Shown here piece after piece: positions 33,016-42,544 of a stretch of DNA of 64,000 nucleotides (its first letter is position 1; each line of letters starts with the position of its first letter). A model generated the notes under the pieces. It was given only the letters and a program-made list of their open reading frames with translations, searched no databases and had not been told where the DNA came from. A program made the position numbers and the translations under genes. The DNA lies in contig CAUHNW010000009.1 of the NCBI GenBank assembly GCA_959607825.1, positions 1-64,000 on the forward strand, written 5' to 3'. This DNA is from HGM13006 sp900757695. Its GTDB lineage: Bacteria > Bacillota > Clostridia > Oscillospirales > Oscillospiraceae.

Positions 33016-35460
33016 ATGGGAAAGAAAGCGCCGACAAAGCCGGAGCCGGCCAAAAGCACACAGTCGATCCCGGTCTGCAATCCGCCTCATACGCTGGGGC
33101 TGGACGATGCGGCTGTGCGGCAGCGGGTACAGGCGGGACTCCGCAATATACAGGTGGAATCTCCTACCAAGACGGAAAAACAGATCATTCGGGACAATTG
33201 CCTGACGTATTTCAACCTGATTTTTATCATTCTGGCGTCCTGTCTGGCTGTGGTGGGAGCCTTTGGGGATATGCTCTTTTTGGGCATCGCCATTACCAAT
33301 ACGGCCATCGGGATCTTTCAGGAGATCCGCTCCAAGCGGACCATCGACCAGCTGACACTGATGACGGCCCGAAAGGTCCCGGCGATCCGGAACGGAAAGC
33401 GTACCATGGTAGAATCTGACCAGCTGGTACGGGATGACATCGTGGAATTTGCCGCAGGTGATCAGATCTGCGCAGATGCGGTGGTGCGGGTCGGGCAGGT
33501 GCAGGTGAACGAATCCCTGATCACCGGTGAAGAGGATGCCATTGTAAAGCGTGTGGGGGATGTGCTGCTGTCCGGCAGTTTTGTGGTATCGGGCCGCTGT
33601 AAGGCGCAGCTGACGCAGGTGGGCGCAGATTCCTATGCTTCCAAGCTGACCATTGAGGCAAAAAAAGATGTTAAGGTCGGCAATTCCGAGATGATGGCTT
33701 CGCTGGATAAGGTAATTCGGGTCATCGGCATTGCCATGATCCCGCTGGGCGTGGTTTTGTTTATTAAGCAGTTTAAGGTGCTGGATCTTGGATTGCAGGC
33801 ATCGGTCAAGGCTACAGTGGCGGCTCTGATCGGTATGATCCCGGAGGGGCTGTATCTGCTGACCAGTGTGGCATTGGCGGTCAGCGTGATCCGGCTGGCG
33901 CAGAAGCATGTGCTGACGCAGGATATGAACTGCATTGAAAATCTGGCGAGAGTCGATGTTCTGTGCGTGGATAAAACCGGTACCATTACGGAAAATGTCA
34001 TGGAGCCCGGAGATCCTGTGCCTCTGGGAACGGCGGAATACCATCAGGTGGCGGAGATCCTGTCGGAGATCTATGGCGCAGCCAAGGCGGATAACGATAC
34101 CGGTCGGGCCATGGCCGAAAAATTCTGTCAGGAGCCCAAGTGGCATGCCAAGAAGGTCATCCCGTTTTCTTCGGCCACCAAGTGGACCGGTGTGGTGTTT
34201 GAGGGGCACGGAAATTATCTGGTAGGTGCGCCGGAGTTTATTATGAGCGCACGATATGACGAGGTTGGAAAGGACGTGGAGAGCTGGAGCAGCCGGGGCT
34301 ATCGTGTTCTGCTGCTGGCGGCCTACGGGGGAGAGCCGGAGCCGGGAAAGCTGACGCCGGATGCAGTAACGCCGCTGGCACTGGTGCCCCTGACCAACCG
34401 GATCCGGCCGGAGGCGCCGGAGACCTTCCGGTACTTCACCCAACAGGGCGTTTCCATTCGGGTCATCTCCGGCGATAATCCGGTCACGGTGTCGGAGGTG
34501 GCACGGCAGGCGGGGATCTCCGATGCGGATCTGTATGTGGATGCCTCTACGCTGGAGACGGATGAAGACATTGAAGAGGCGGCAGAGCACTATGCGGTGT
34601 TTGGCCGGGTGACGCCGGATCAGAAGCGAAAGCTGGTCAAGGCCATGCAGAAGGCAGGACACACGGTGGCAATGACCGGCGATGGTGTCAACGATGTGCT
34701 GGCGCTGAAGGATGCCGACTGCGGCATTGCCATGGCCTCCGGTGCCGATGCAGCCTGTCAGGTGGCTCAGCTGGTACTGCTGGATTCCGATTTTTCTACC
34801 ATGCCGCAGGTGGTAGATGAGGGCCGCCGGGTCATCAACAACATTCAGCGGGCAGCATCCCTGTTCTTTGTAAAGAATATCTTCTCATTCCTGATTTCTA
34901 TTGTATCTCTGTTTGTAGATATGCCCTATCCACTGGTGCCGCTGCATCTTTCGGTGATCAGCGGGCTGACCATTGGAGCGCCGGCGTTTTTCCTGGCACT
35001 GGAGCCCAACCATGAGCGGGTCAAGGGGAAGTTTATTACCAACGTGTTCCTGAAGGCGCTTCCCGGAGGACTTACCAATGTGATCCTGATCCTGCTGATC
35101 GAGGCGTTTGTGGCGGTATTCCGGTTCCCCACGGAGCAGCTTTATACCATGAGTGCTGTGGTATTGGCGGTGGTGGGGCTGCGGGTGCTCTATCAGGTAT
35201 CTCAGCCTGTGGACTGGAAGCGCGGCACGCTGATTGCCGTGATGGCGCTGGCAGAGCTGATCTGCTTTACGGTGCTCAGTCCCATCTTTGGCTTTACTGC
35301 GCCCACGTTGGAGACTGGTCTGGTGTTGGCAGTGTTTATGATGCTGTCCTTCCAGATCATGCGGACGGTATTGATGGTGTTTGAAAAGACGGAGTTTTTG
35401 ATCGGAAAATTGAAGGAAAAACGGCTGGAGCGGCTGGGTGTGCGGAAAAAGAATCCGTAA
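33016..35460 (+). CDS. Cation-translocating P-type ATPase, CtpE-like
   Basis: 814 aa, after GAAAGGAACGG. Motifs: actuator loop NESLITGEED (TGE kept, the usual Ser changed), M4 motif GMIPEGLYLL, phosphorylation site CVDKTGTIT, and hinge MTGDGVNDVLALKDADCGIAMASGADAA. Eight to ten TM segments with no N-terminal metal-binding domain. The MIPEGL form of M4 and length match the CtpE group, where the mycobacterial member takes up Ca2+. Ion choice here is inferred. Monocistronic with a strong terminator. Confidence 0.88.
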   Translation: MGKKAPTKPEPAKSTQSIPVCNPPHTLGLDDAAVRQRVQAGLRNIQVESPTKTEKQIIRDNCLTYFNLIFIILASCLAVVGAFGDMLFLGIAITNTAIGIFQEIRSKRTIDQLTLMTARKVPAIRNGKRTMVESDQLVRDDIVEFAAGDQICADAVVRVGQVQVNESLITGEEDAIVKRVGDVLLSGSFVVSGRCKAQLTQVGADSYASKLTIEAKKDVKVGNSEMMASLDKVIRVIGIAMIPLGVVLFIKQFKVLDLGLQASVKATVAALIGMIPEGLYLLTSVALAVSVIRLAQKHVLTQDMNCIENLARVDVLCVDKTGTITENVMEPGDPVPLGTAEYHQVAEILSEIYGAAKADNDTGRAMAEKFCQEPKWHAKKVIPFSSATKWTGVVFEGHGNYLVGAPEFIMSARYDEVGKDVESWSSRGYRVLLLAAYGGEPEPGKLTPDAVTPLALVPLTNRIRPEAPETFRYFTQQGVSIRVISGDNPVTVSEVARQAGISDADLYVDASTLETDEDIEEAAEHYAVFGRVTPDQKRKLVKAMQKAGHTVAMTGDGVNDVLALKDADCGIAMASGADAACQVAQLVLLDSDFSTMPQVVDEGRRVINNIQRAASLFFVKNIFSFLISIVSLFVDMPYPLVPLHLSVISGLTIGAPAFFLALEPNHERVKGKFITNVFLKALPGGLTNVILILLIEAFVAVFRFPTEQLYTMSAVVLAVVGLRVLYQVSQPVDWKRGTLIAVMALAELICFTVLSPIFGFTAPTLETGLVLAVFMMLSFQIMRTVLMVFEKTEFLIGKLKEKRLERLGVRKKNP

Positions 35461-35473
35461 CCAAATGGGAAAG

Positions 35474-35518
35474 CACCATGCTGCCGATGTGTAAAGCTCT
35501 GGCGGCATGGTGTTTTTT
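35474..35518 (+). terminator. Terminator of the P-type ATPase gene
   Basis: CACCATGCTGCC pairs with GGCGGCATGGTG, then TTTTTT. Confidence 0.9.
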
Positions 35519-35565
35519 GTGGAAAACCGCTGCGGGAATGCCTGAGAATTGAATCATGATTTTGG

Positions 35566-35594
35566 TTGACGGTGCAGGGGAAAAACGATAGAAT
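35566..35594 (+). promoter_or_regulatory. wecB promoter
   Basis: TTGACG (35566-35571), 17 bases, TAGAAT (35589-35594). Confidence 0.65.
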
Positions 35595-35671
35595 AGAAGC
35601 ACGTATAGAATGCTGCCCAGAGGCGGCTGGAATAGACCGGTAATGGAGCGGTCATGAAAAGAGGGATTACC

Positions 35672-36775
35672 ATGAAAACCGTGATGCTGGTATTTGGCAC
35701 ACGACCGGAGGCCATAAAAATGTGCCCGTTGGTAAAGGAACTGAAAACTCGGAAGGATATCCGCACCGTTGTGTGCGTCAGCGGCCAGCATCGTCAGATG
35801 CTGGACATGGTGCTCGATACCTTTGATGTAAAACCGGAGTATGATCTTGCAATCATGAAGCAGCGGCAGACGCTGTTTGATGTGACCACGGAGATTCTTT
35901 CTTCCATCCGTTCGGTGCTGGAAGAGGTAAAGCCGGACGTGGTGCTGGTGCACGGGGATACGTCAACCACCTTTGTCACGGCGCTGGCCTGCTTTTATAT
36001 GCAGATTCCGGTGGGACACGTGGAGGCGGGACTTCGCACTTATAATCTATACAGCCCCTATCCGGAGGAATTTAACCGGCAGGCGGTCAGCATTATCAGC
36101 CAGTTTAATTTTGCACCGACAGAAATGGCACGGCAGAATCTGCTGCGGGAGCAGCGGGATGCCGGTAAGATCTATGTGACCGGCAATACCGGTATTGACG
36201 CTCTTCGCACCACGGTTCGGGCAAACTACACCCACCCGGAGCTGGAATGGGCGGCAGGCAGCCGCCTGATCCTGATCACCGCTCACCGGCGAGAAAATCT
36301 GGGGGAGCCCATGGCCCATATGTTCCGGGCCATTCGCCGGGTCTGCGATGAGCATCCGGATATCAAGGTGATCTATCCCATCCACATGAACCCGGCAGTT
36401 CGCGAGATCGCTGAGCGAGAGTTGGGGGGCGACGATCGGATCCATCTGATCGAGCCGCTGGATGTGCTGGATTTCCATAATTTTATGGCGCGCTGCTATC
36501 TGATCCTGACGGATTCCGGCGGTGTTCAGGAGGAAGCACCGTCCCTTGGAAAGCCGGTGCTGGTGATGCGGGATACTACGGAGCGGCCTGAGGGCATTGC
36601 CGCAGGGACGCTGAAGCTGGTGGGGACGGATGAAGAAGTGATATACAGTAATTTTTGCAGACTGCTGGAGGATGAGAGGGCCTATGCGGCCATGGCGGAG
36701 GCGTCAAATCCCTATGGCGATGGACATGCATCGGAGCGGATTGCAGATATACTGGTAAGAGAACTGGAAGGATGA
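35672..36775 (+). CDS. wecB: UDP-N-acetylglucosamine 2-epimerase, non-hydrolysing
   Basis: 367 aa. Interconverts UDP-GlcNAc and UDP-ManNAc for wall polymers. Motifs: VFGTRPEAIKM, CVSGQHRQMLD, HGDTSTT, GHVEAGLRT...PYPEEFNRQ, TAHRRENLGEP and TDSGGVQEEAPSLGKPVLVMRDTTERPEG. The start MKTVML is chosen by family; an ATG at 35654 would add six residues and also has a ribosome site. Followed 7 bases later by the XpaC-type gene. Confidence 0.96.
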   Translation: MKTVMLVFGTRPEAIKMCPLVKELKTRKDIRTVVCVSGQHRQMLDMVLDTFDVKPEYDLAIMKQRQTLFDVTTEILSSIRSVLEEVKPDVVLVHGDTSTTFVTALACFYMQIPVGHVEAGLRTYNLYSPYPEEFNRQAVSIISQFNFAPTEMARQNLLREQRDAGKIYVTGNTGIDALRTTVRANYTHPELEWAAGSRLILITAHRRENLGEPMAHMFRAIRRVCDEHPDIKVIYPIHMNPAVREIAERELGGDDRIHLIEPLDVLDFHNFMARCYLILTDSGGVQEEAPSLGKPVLVMRDTTERPEGIAAGTLKLVGTDEEVIYSNFCRLLEDERAYAAMAEASNPYGDGHASERIADILVRELEG

Positions 36776-36782
36776 TACACGG

Positions 36783-38171
36783 ATGAGTGAGACGAATGGC
36801 GGAAGATGGGAATTCGATCAGGAGGGAAACGTCCGCTATGTTCCGCCGGAGGATGGAAACCGGTCTGAGACGGATGGAAGCTATCACTACAGCTACCAGT
36901 ACACAGTTACGAAGAACGGAAATGGCGGAAATAACCGAAAGAAAAACGATGACAAGGGCTGGCACTGGATCCTGATCGTGCTGGGCTTTGTGGTGGCATG
37001 GCCTGTTGGACTGGTGCTGCTGTTTCTGGAGCTGTTCGGCAAGTGGCCCGGGGACAAAAAGGTACAGCAGGAATTCCGCAGAGCGGCGAACGCGGCGAAA
37101 AAAGCTGCGGTTCAAGCCCGAGGTGAGTATACGCAGGCAAGAGCACAGCAGACCATGGAGCACCGTCAGCAGGTGGAGCGGGAGGCGGCAGAAACCCGTG
37201 CCCGCACGCAGGCGGAGCGAAATCGTCAGCAGAAGCAGCGGCCGGAAAAGAAGAGCGGAAAAAACCAGGAAAAGCTGGAAGCCCAGGCACATGGATTTGG
37301 CAACATCAAATTGCTGCGGATTCTGGGCGGTGTGCTCAGCGGTGCATTTGGCTTTGCTTTTGTAATGACGCTGATCGAGGAGATCACCTATTTCTTCAGC
37401 CTCAGCTACCTGCTGCGGCAGGTGCTGCCGTTGCTGGCGCTGTGCTTGGCAGGACTTACGCTGCTGGGCGTGGCTGGAAGCCGGAGACGCAAAATGAAAA
37501 AATTCCGGAAGTATCTCTCCATGATCGGGCAAAAGAATCAGGTGTCGATCCACAGCCTTGCCAAGGCCATGGGCATTACGGATAAGCAGACCACGCAGGA
37601 TCTGGAGGAAATGCTGGAACGGGATTATTTTGCACAGGGCTATATTGATGCGGCCAGAAATATGCTGGTGCTCTGGGAGGGCGGTATTCCCGATGAGCCG
37701 GAGCCGCAGACGGAGGAGCCGCAGAAGCCGGAGCATGGTGAAGAGCAGGATGAGACCGTGGCAAGCCGCACGCTGAAACGGATCCGCGATATCAATGACG
37801 ATATTGATAATCCGGAGCTGTCCCGGAAGATCGACCGCATTGAAGAACTCACGGCAAAGATCTTCGGGCTTCTGGAGGAACGTCCGGAAAAGGCGGGAGA
37901 GCTGAAGAGCTTTATGAACTACTATCTGCCGAAAACACTGAAAATTTTGGAGAACTACGCAAAGCTGGAAGAGCAGGATGTGGACGGAGATAATATTCGG
38001 GAGACCAAGCAGAAGATCGAGGCCATGATGGATAAGATCGTGGACGGCTATGAGGCACAGCTGGATAAGCTGTTTGCGGATGATGCGCTGGATATTTCTG
38101 CGGAATTGAAGGTTATGGAGTCCATGCTGGAAAAGGACGGACTCACCGCAGACAATGAACTGAAGCTGTAA
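36783..38171 (+). CDS. XpaC-family protein (5-bromo-4-chloroindolyl phosphate hydrolysis domain)
   Basis: 462 aa. Hydrophilic N-terminus, one TM (about 61-82), a long charged coiled-coil-like stretch (about 90-170, rich in Gln, Glu, Arg), a hydrophobic pair of TM segments (about 180-235), a small winged-helix-like part (about 250-290) and the conserved C-terminal XpaC helical domain with LKSFMNYYLPKTLKILENY and MMDKIVDGYEAQLDKLFADD. The family is often paired with TelA toxic-anion genes, absent here. True function unknown. Confidence 0.8.
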   Translation: MSETNGGRWEFDQEGNVRYVPPEDGNRSETDGSYHYSYQYTVTKNGNGGNNRKKNDDKGWHWILIVLGFVVAWPVGLVLLFLELFGKWPGDKKVQQEFRRAANAAKKAAVQARGEYTQARAQQTMEHRQQVEREAAETRARTQAERNRQQKQRPEKKSGKNQEKLEAQAHGFGNIKLLRILGGVLSGAFGFAFVMTLIEEITYFFSLSYLLRQVLPLLALCLAGLTLLGVAGSRRRKMKKFRKYLSMIGQKNQVSIHSLAKAMGITDKQTTQDLEEMLERDYFAQGYIDAARNMLVLWEGGIPDEPEPQTEEPQKPEHGEEQDETVASRTLKRIRDINDDIDNPELSRKIDRIEELTAKIFGLLEERPEKAGELKSFMNYYLPKTLKILENYAKLEEQDVDGDNIRETKQKIEAMMDKIVDGYEAQLDKLFADDALDISAELKVMESMLEKDGLTADNELKL

Positions 38172-38179
38172 TGTTTCGA

Positions 38180-38224
38180 CGTGCAGCATGGGCGGGGTGG
38201 TTCCCTGCCCATGCTGCTCTAGAT
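38180..38224 (+). terminator. Hairpin after wecB-xpaC
   Basis: CAGCATGGGC pairs with GCCCATGCTG across a 13-base loop; followed by a short T-containing tail. Confidence 0.65.
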
Positions 38225-38238
38225 TTATGAAAAAAAGC

Positions 38239-38267
38239 TTGACATCCATGGAGCGCCATGATAAAAT
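38239..38267 (+). promoter_or_regulatory. infC operon promoter
   Basis: TTGACA (38239-38244), 17 bases, TAAAAT (38262-38267). Confidence 0.8.
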
Positions 38268-38273
38268 AGCTCG

Positions 38274-38414
38274 GTAAAAGGAAGTAGGAGCGGCGGCACC
38301 GCACCTCACCGTCAGCTGTAGCGACACGGTTTATCTCGCAGACTCAGGCAAAAGGGTCTGTGCGTTTGTGCGGGTGCTGTGCGGCATCCGCGTTTTTTGT
38401 TGGAGGTGTTTCAT
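38274..38414 (+). promoter_or_regulatory. infC-rpmI-rplT leader with attenuator (L20-leader-like)
   Basis: A leader of about 140 bases holds several pairing segments and ends in a terminator (GCGGGTGC...GCATCCGC, 38370-38391, then TTTTTT) directly before the infC ribosome site. In Firmicutes this operon is turned down by ribosomal protein L20 binding its leader; the placement fits that mechanism. No structure search was made. Confidence 0.75.
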
Positions 38415-38933
38415 ATCAGCAAACTAGACCATCAGCTCAACGAGGATATCAGAGACAAGGAAATCCGTGTAATTGGACCCACTGGCGAACAGCTTGGCAT
38501 CATGTCTTCCAGAGATGCACTTGCGAAGGCCTACGATCTGGGACTGGATCTGGTAAAGATCTCCCCCAATGCCACCCCTCCGGTGTGCAAGGTCATGGAC
38601 TATGGCAAGTTCCGCTTTGAGCAGACCAAGAAGGAAAAAGAGGCCAAGAAGAACCAGCATGTGACTGAGATCAAGGAAGTCCGTATGTCTCCCGGCATCG
38701 ACACCAATGACTTTAACGTAAAAGTCAAGAGCGCATTGAAGTTCTTGAAGGACGGAAACCGCGTCAAGGTGACAGTTCGGTTCCGTGGCCGTGAGATGGC
38801 GCATACCGATATCGGCAAAACGCTGCTGGCGCAGTTTGGTGAGATGTGTGCAGAGACCGCCAATATCGAGCGTCCTCCCAAGCTGGACGGACGGCATATG
38901 TCCATGTTCCTTGGACCCAAGTCAAGTAAGTAA
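38415..38933 (+). CDS. infC: Translation initiation factor IF-3
   Basis: 172 aa. The N-domain DHQLNEDIRDKEIRVIGPTGEQLG and C-domain EIKEVRMSPGIDTNDFNVKVKSALKFLKDGNRVKVTVRFRGREMAH are typical but cover long stretches, so only the order is noted. The start codon is ATC, eight bases after TTGGAGGTG; the ATG at 38379 lies in the attenuator hairpin and cannot be the start. Rare AUU/AUC/AUA starts are a known feature of infC and let IF-3 repress its own translation. Confidence 0.93.
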   Translation: MSKLDHQLNEDIRDKEIRVIGPTGEQLGIMSSRDALAKAYDLGLDLVKISPNATPPVCKVMDYGKFRFEQTKKEKEAKKNQHVTEIKEVRMSPGIDTNDFNVKVKSALKFLKDGNRVKVTVRFRGREMAHTDIGKTLLAQFGEMCAETANIERPPKLDGRHMSMFLGPKSSK

Positions 38934-38968
38934 AACCCTTTTTTATCATACGGAAGGAGTACACCATT

Positions 38969-39169
38969 ATGGCGAACAAGATTAAGACGCACTCCGGTGC
39001 AAAGAAAAGATTTAAGATGACCAAGAACGGCAAGGTTAAGAAGGCCTGCGCTTTCAAGAGCCATATCCTTACCAAGAAGGAAACCAAGCGGACTCGTCGC
39101 CTGCGTCAGGGCGGCTATGCCGACAAGACCAACGTTAAGGCTATCAAAGAGCTCATTCCCTACAAATAA
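38969..39169 (+). CDS. rpmI: 50S ribosomal protein L35
   Basis: 66 aa, basic, with KIKTHSGAKKRFKMTKNGKVK and SHILTKKETKRTRRLRQG. Second gene of the operon, ribosome site GGAAGGAG. Confidence 0.97.
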   Translation: MANKIKTHSGAKKRFKMTKNGKVKKACAFKSHILTKKETKRTRRLRQGGYADKTNVKAIKELIPYK

Positions 39170-39205
39170 TCAACGCTTGCTACACTTCTAAGGAGGATAA
39201 CATAA

Positions 39206-39559
39206 ATGGCTAGAGTAAAAGGCGCAATGATGACGCGCAAGAGACGCAACAAGACCCTGAAGATCGCTAAGGGCTACTGGGGTAGCAAATCCAAGCATTT
39301 TAAGATGGCCAAAGAGGCCGTTATGAAGTCCGGCAACTACGCTTTCCGTGACCGCCGGGCCAAGAAGAGAGATTTCCGCAAGCTGTGGATCACCCGTATT
39401 TCCGCCGCTGTGGCTCCCTATGATATCAACTACTCCCGCTTCATGAACGGTCTGAAGAAGGCTGGCATCACCATGAACCGGAAGATGCTCTCCGAGCTGG
39501 CAATCAACGATGCTACCGCATTTGCAGCTCTGGTTGAGACTGCCAAGAAGGCACTCTAA
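39206..39559 (+). CDS. rplT: 50S ribosomal protein L20
   Basis: 117 aa, with ARVKGAMMTRKRRNKTLKIA at the N-terminus and YAFRDRRAKKRDFRKLWI. It builds into the large subunit early and is the expected repressor of this operon through the leader at 38274. Ribosome site AAGGAGGATAAC. Confidence 0.97.
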   Translation: MARVKGAMMTRKRRNKTLKIAKGYWGSKSKHFKMAKEAVMKSGNYAFRDRRAKKRDFRKLWITRISAAVAPYDINYSRFMNGLKKAGITMNRKMLSELAINDATAFAALVETAKKAL

Positions 39560-39567
39560 GAGATTTG

Positions 39568-39597
39568 ACCGCTGCCGTTTTCCGGCAGCGGTTTTTC
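39568..39597 (+). terminator. Terminator of the infC operon
   Basis: ACCGCTGCCG pairs with CGGCAGCGGT, followed by TTTTCTTT. Confidence 0.92.
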
Positions 39598-39681
39598 TTT
39601 ATAAAAATCCTTAGAAACCTTGACATTTGACGGGAATTTGTGGTTGAATAGACAGGATAATTAGAATCCGGAGGAACGTAT

Positions 39682-41040
39682 ATGAACGAAGGGAAAACGT
39701 TAGTCAATGATATGTCACAGGGGCCGGTGCTGAAAAGCCTGATCCGCTTTGCGATTCCCATGATGCTGGCCAATCTGCTTCAGGCAGTATACAGCATGGT
39801 GGACATGATCGTGGTAGGGCAGTTTGGCGGCCCGGCAGGGCTGTCGGCAGTGGGAATTGGCGGACAGCTCACCAACCTGTTTCTGGCGGTGGGCATGGGC
39901 TTTTCCAATGGAGCGCAGGTAGTGATCTCCCAGCAGGTGGGCATGAAAAGTAAAAAAATATCCCGTACCATTGGAACACTTTTGACCACGGAGCTGCTGC
40001 TGGCGGTTCTGGTGGGCGCCGTTGGGGTGGTGTTTCACGGCGGGATTCTGGAGCTTATGAACACGCCTCAGGCCGCTTGGGACGAGGCGGTTGGCTATCT
40101 GGTGATTTGCAGCTGCGGTATGGTCTTTATTTACGGCTATAATGCGCTGTGTGCCATCCTTCGTGGTATGGGGGAGAGCAAGCTTCCTATGCTGTTCATT
40201 GCGGTGGCCTCTCTGGTCAATGTGGTGCTGGATCTGGTCTTTGTGGGGGCGCTTCATTGGGGCGCATCCGGTGCGGCAGCGGCTACCGTGATCGCACAGG
40301 GAGTGGCCTTTTTCAGTGCGGCGGCATTCCTGTTCCGGCACAAGGAGGCCGTGCAGTTTGACTTTCGGCTCCGCAGTTTCGCCGTTGATCGAGAGCAGCT
40401 GGGGGCACTATGCAGGCTGGGGATCCCCTCTGTGGTGCAGCAGTTTCTGATTACCATTTCCATCACCTTTGTCAATGCGCAGGTCAATGCCTTTGACGTG
40501 GCGGCCTCTGCGGTAGACTCTGTGGGCGGAAAGCTCAATATGGTGGCCAATATTATCACCGGTGCCATTTCCACGGCTACGGCGACTATGATCGCGCAGA
40601 GCTTTGGCGCCAGAAAGATGGATCGGGTCAAGCATGCCTTCCGGGCCTGCATGGTGATCTGTATGATCTGGTGGGTGGTTCTTTCCGCTTGCTACCTGCT
40701 GTTTCCCCGTCAGATCTTTGGGATGTTTACCACCGATGAGCAGGTGCTGGCGCTTGCTCCCACCTATCTCCGGTATGCGGTGATCTGGCTGCTGGCTCTG
40801 TGCAGCATGGATGCACCCTTTGCGCTGGTGCAGGGGGTGGGCTATGCCAGCTTTAACCTGATCGTTGGCCTGCTGGACGGTGTAGCTGCAAGAATCGGCC
40901 TGAGTATGCTGCTGGGGCATTTTATGGGACTGACGGGATTCTGGCTGGGCAGCGGCCTTGCCGGTTTTGTCACCACCATTGCAATGGGGATCTACTACTT
41001 AACTGGCCGCTGGGAAACCCGAGAGGCCATTACAAAATGA
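39682..41040 (+). CDS. MATE-family efflux transporter 1
   Basis: 452 aa with twelve hydrophobic segments in two repeats (conserved GxxxSLVNVVLDLVFVG loop). Starts after CCGGAGGAACGTAT. The family exports cationic drugs or flavonoid-like compounds using Na+ or H+. It is closely related to the next gene (shared SFPFMLSN/RFAIPMMLAN N-terminal region, DMVVVGQF, GYNALCAILRGMGESK versus GYNTVSAVLRGMGDST), so the two arose by tandem duplication. Substrate unknown. Confidence 0.92.
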   Translation: MNEGKTLVNDMSQGPVLKSLIRFAIPMMLANLLQAVYSMVDMIVVGQFGGPAGLSAVGIGGQLTNLFLAVGMGFSNGAQVVISQQVGMKSKKISRTIGTLLTTELLLAVLVGAVGVVFHGGILELMNTPQAAWDEAVGYLVICSCGMVFIYGYNALCAILRGMGESKLPMLFIAVASLVNVVLDLVFVGALHWGASGAAAATVIAQGVAFFSAAAFLFRHKEAVQFDFRLRSFAVDREQLGALCRLGIPSVVQQFLITISITFVNAQVNAFDVAASAVDSVGGKLNMVANIITGAISTATATMIAQSFGARKMDRVKHAFRACMVICMIWWVVLSACYLLFPRQIFGMFTTDEQVLALAPTYLRYAVIWLLALCSMDAPFALVQGVGYASFNLIVGLLDGVAARIGLSMLLGHFMGLTGFWLGSGLAGFVTTIAMGIYYLTGRWETREAITK

Positions 41041-41089
41041 TTCGGTGAACTTATACAAAACACCTTTGGATCTGGGAAAAATCCTTGGC

Positions 41090-41118
41090 TTGCAGGGGAT
41101 TTTATGCTGTGATATAAT
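41090..41118 (+). promoter_or_regulatory. Promoter of MATE transporter 2
   Basis: TTGCAG (41090-41095), 17 bases, TATAAT (41113-41118). Confidence 0.65.
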
Positions 41119-41170
41119 CAAGGTGCAAATCAGATACTTTTATATCTAATTATTCGGGGGATTTTACGTT

Positions 41171-42535
41171 TTGGAAAAAACAATGATCAATGACTTGACC
41201 ACCGGCAGTGTGGGAAAGGAGCTTTTGAAATTCTCATTTCCTTTTATGCTGTCCAATGCCCTCCAGACCGTCTATAATCTGGTGGACATGGTGGTAGTAG
41301 GCCAGTTCGTGGGCAGTGCGGGGCTTACGGCAGTATCCATTGGTGGTCAGATTACATGGCTGCTCAGCTGTCTTGCCATCGGTTATGCCTCAGGGTGCCA
41401 GATTTTTATTTCGCAGCTGGTGGGCACCCGGGATCGGGAGGGGATCCGGCGGACCATCGGTACGCTGTTTTCAGTGATCGCACTGTTTTCGATTCTGTTT
41501 ACGGTGCTGGGCATTGTGGTGCATCGACCGCTGCTGACACTGCTGAATACACCGGCGGAAGCTATGAAGCAGGCGGCGGACTATGTGGTGATTTGCAGCG
41601 CCGGTATGTTCTTTGTCTATGGCTATAACACGGTTTCGGCGGTGCTTCGAGGCATGGGAGATTCCACCAGACCGTTCCTGTTCATTGCCATCGCAGCAAT
41701 CGTCAATGTAATTCTGGATCTGGTGTTTGTAGGTGCCATGGGTATGGAGAGCGGCGGCGCAGCGCTGGCAACCATCATCTCTCAGGCGGCCTCCTTCCTG
41801 ATCTCCATGGTATACCTCTATATTCGCCGGGAGAGTTTTGGCTTTGACTTTAAGCTCCGAAGCTTTGCGGTGGATGGGAAGACCTTTAAGGCGCTTTCCT
41901 ATCTGGGCCTTCCCCTGACGGTGCAGACTTCTGCCATCAATATTTCCATGCTGTATGTGTCTGCCGGAATCAATACCTATGGACTGGTGTATTCTTCGGT
42001 CTATGGCATCGGCAACAAGCTGACCTCAATCATGTTTATTATTACCAACTCCATCTCTACAGCCAGTGCCACCATGTTTGGGCAGAATCTGGGCGCAGGA
42101 AAGCATGACCGGGTAAAGCAGGTGTTCTGGTTTGGCAACCTCTACTGCATGGTGTTCTTTGCAGTGGTTGCGGTAGTATGTCTGGTGTTCCCGGAGGGGA
42201 TCTTCCGGCTGTTTACCGGCGATGCGGATGTTATTGCCAATGCGGGGCACTATATGATCACCATGGTGGTGATGTTCTTTGGCTTTGCGACCATGACTGC
42301 CGGCATCGCACTGATCAACGGCATTGGAAACGGCAGCCTCAGCCTGATCACTGCACTGCTGGATGGCGTTATTGTACGAATCGGCCTCTGCATCCTCCTG
42401 TCCGGCCCCTGCGGCATGGGCGTTTGGGGATATTTCTGGGGCAATGCGCTGGCGGGCTTTGTCAGTGTGATCATTGGCGATTTCTACTATCTCAGCGGCC
42501 TTTGGAAAAAGCGGAAGCTGATGGTGGAACAGTAA
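41171..42535 (+). CDS. MATE-family efflux transporter 2
   Basis: 454 aa, twelve TM segments, same family as the preceding gene. The start is a TTG after GGGGGA; an ATG four codons later (41183) is an alternative. It has its own promoter, so the pair is not strictly an operon. It is followed 9 bases later by the GtrA gene. Confidence 0.92.
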   Translation: MEKTMINDLTTGSVGKELLKFSFPFMLSNALQTVYNLVDMVVVGQFVGSAGLTAVSIGGQITWLLSCLAIGYASGCQIFISQLVGTRDREGIRRTIGTLFSVIALFSILFTVLGIVVHRPLLTLLNTPAEAMKQAADYVVICSAGMFFVYGYNTVSAVLRGMGDSTRPFLFIAIAAIVNVILDLVFVGAMGMESGGAALATIISQAASFLISMVYLYIRRESFGFDFKLRSFAVDGKTFKALSYLGLPLTVQTSAINISMLYVSAGINTYGLVYSSVYGIGNKLTSIMFIITNSISTASATMFGQNLGAGKHDRVKQVFWFGNLYCMVFFAVVAVVCLVFPEGIFRLFTGDADVIANAGHYMITMVVMFFGFATMTAGIALINGIGNGSLSLITALLDGVIVRIGLCILLSGPCGMGVWGYFWGNALAGFVSVIIGDFYYLSGLWKKRKLMVEQ

Positions 42536-42544
42536 GGAGCAGTT

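Noticed and set aside
38379..38414. ATG start for infC
   Set aside because: It lies in the attenuator hairpin with no ribosome site; the ATC at 38415 has one.
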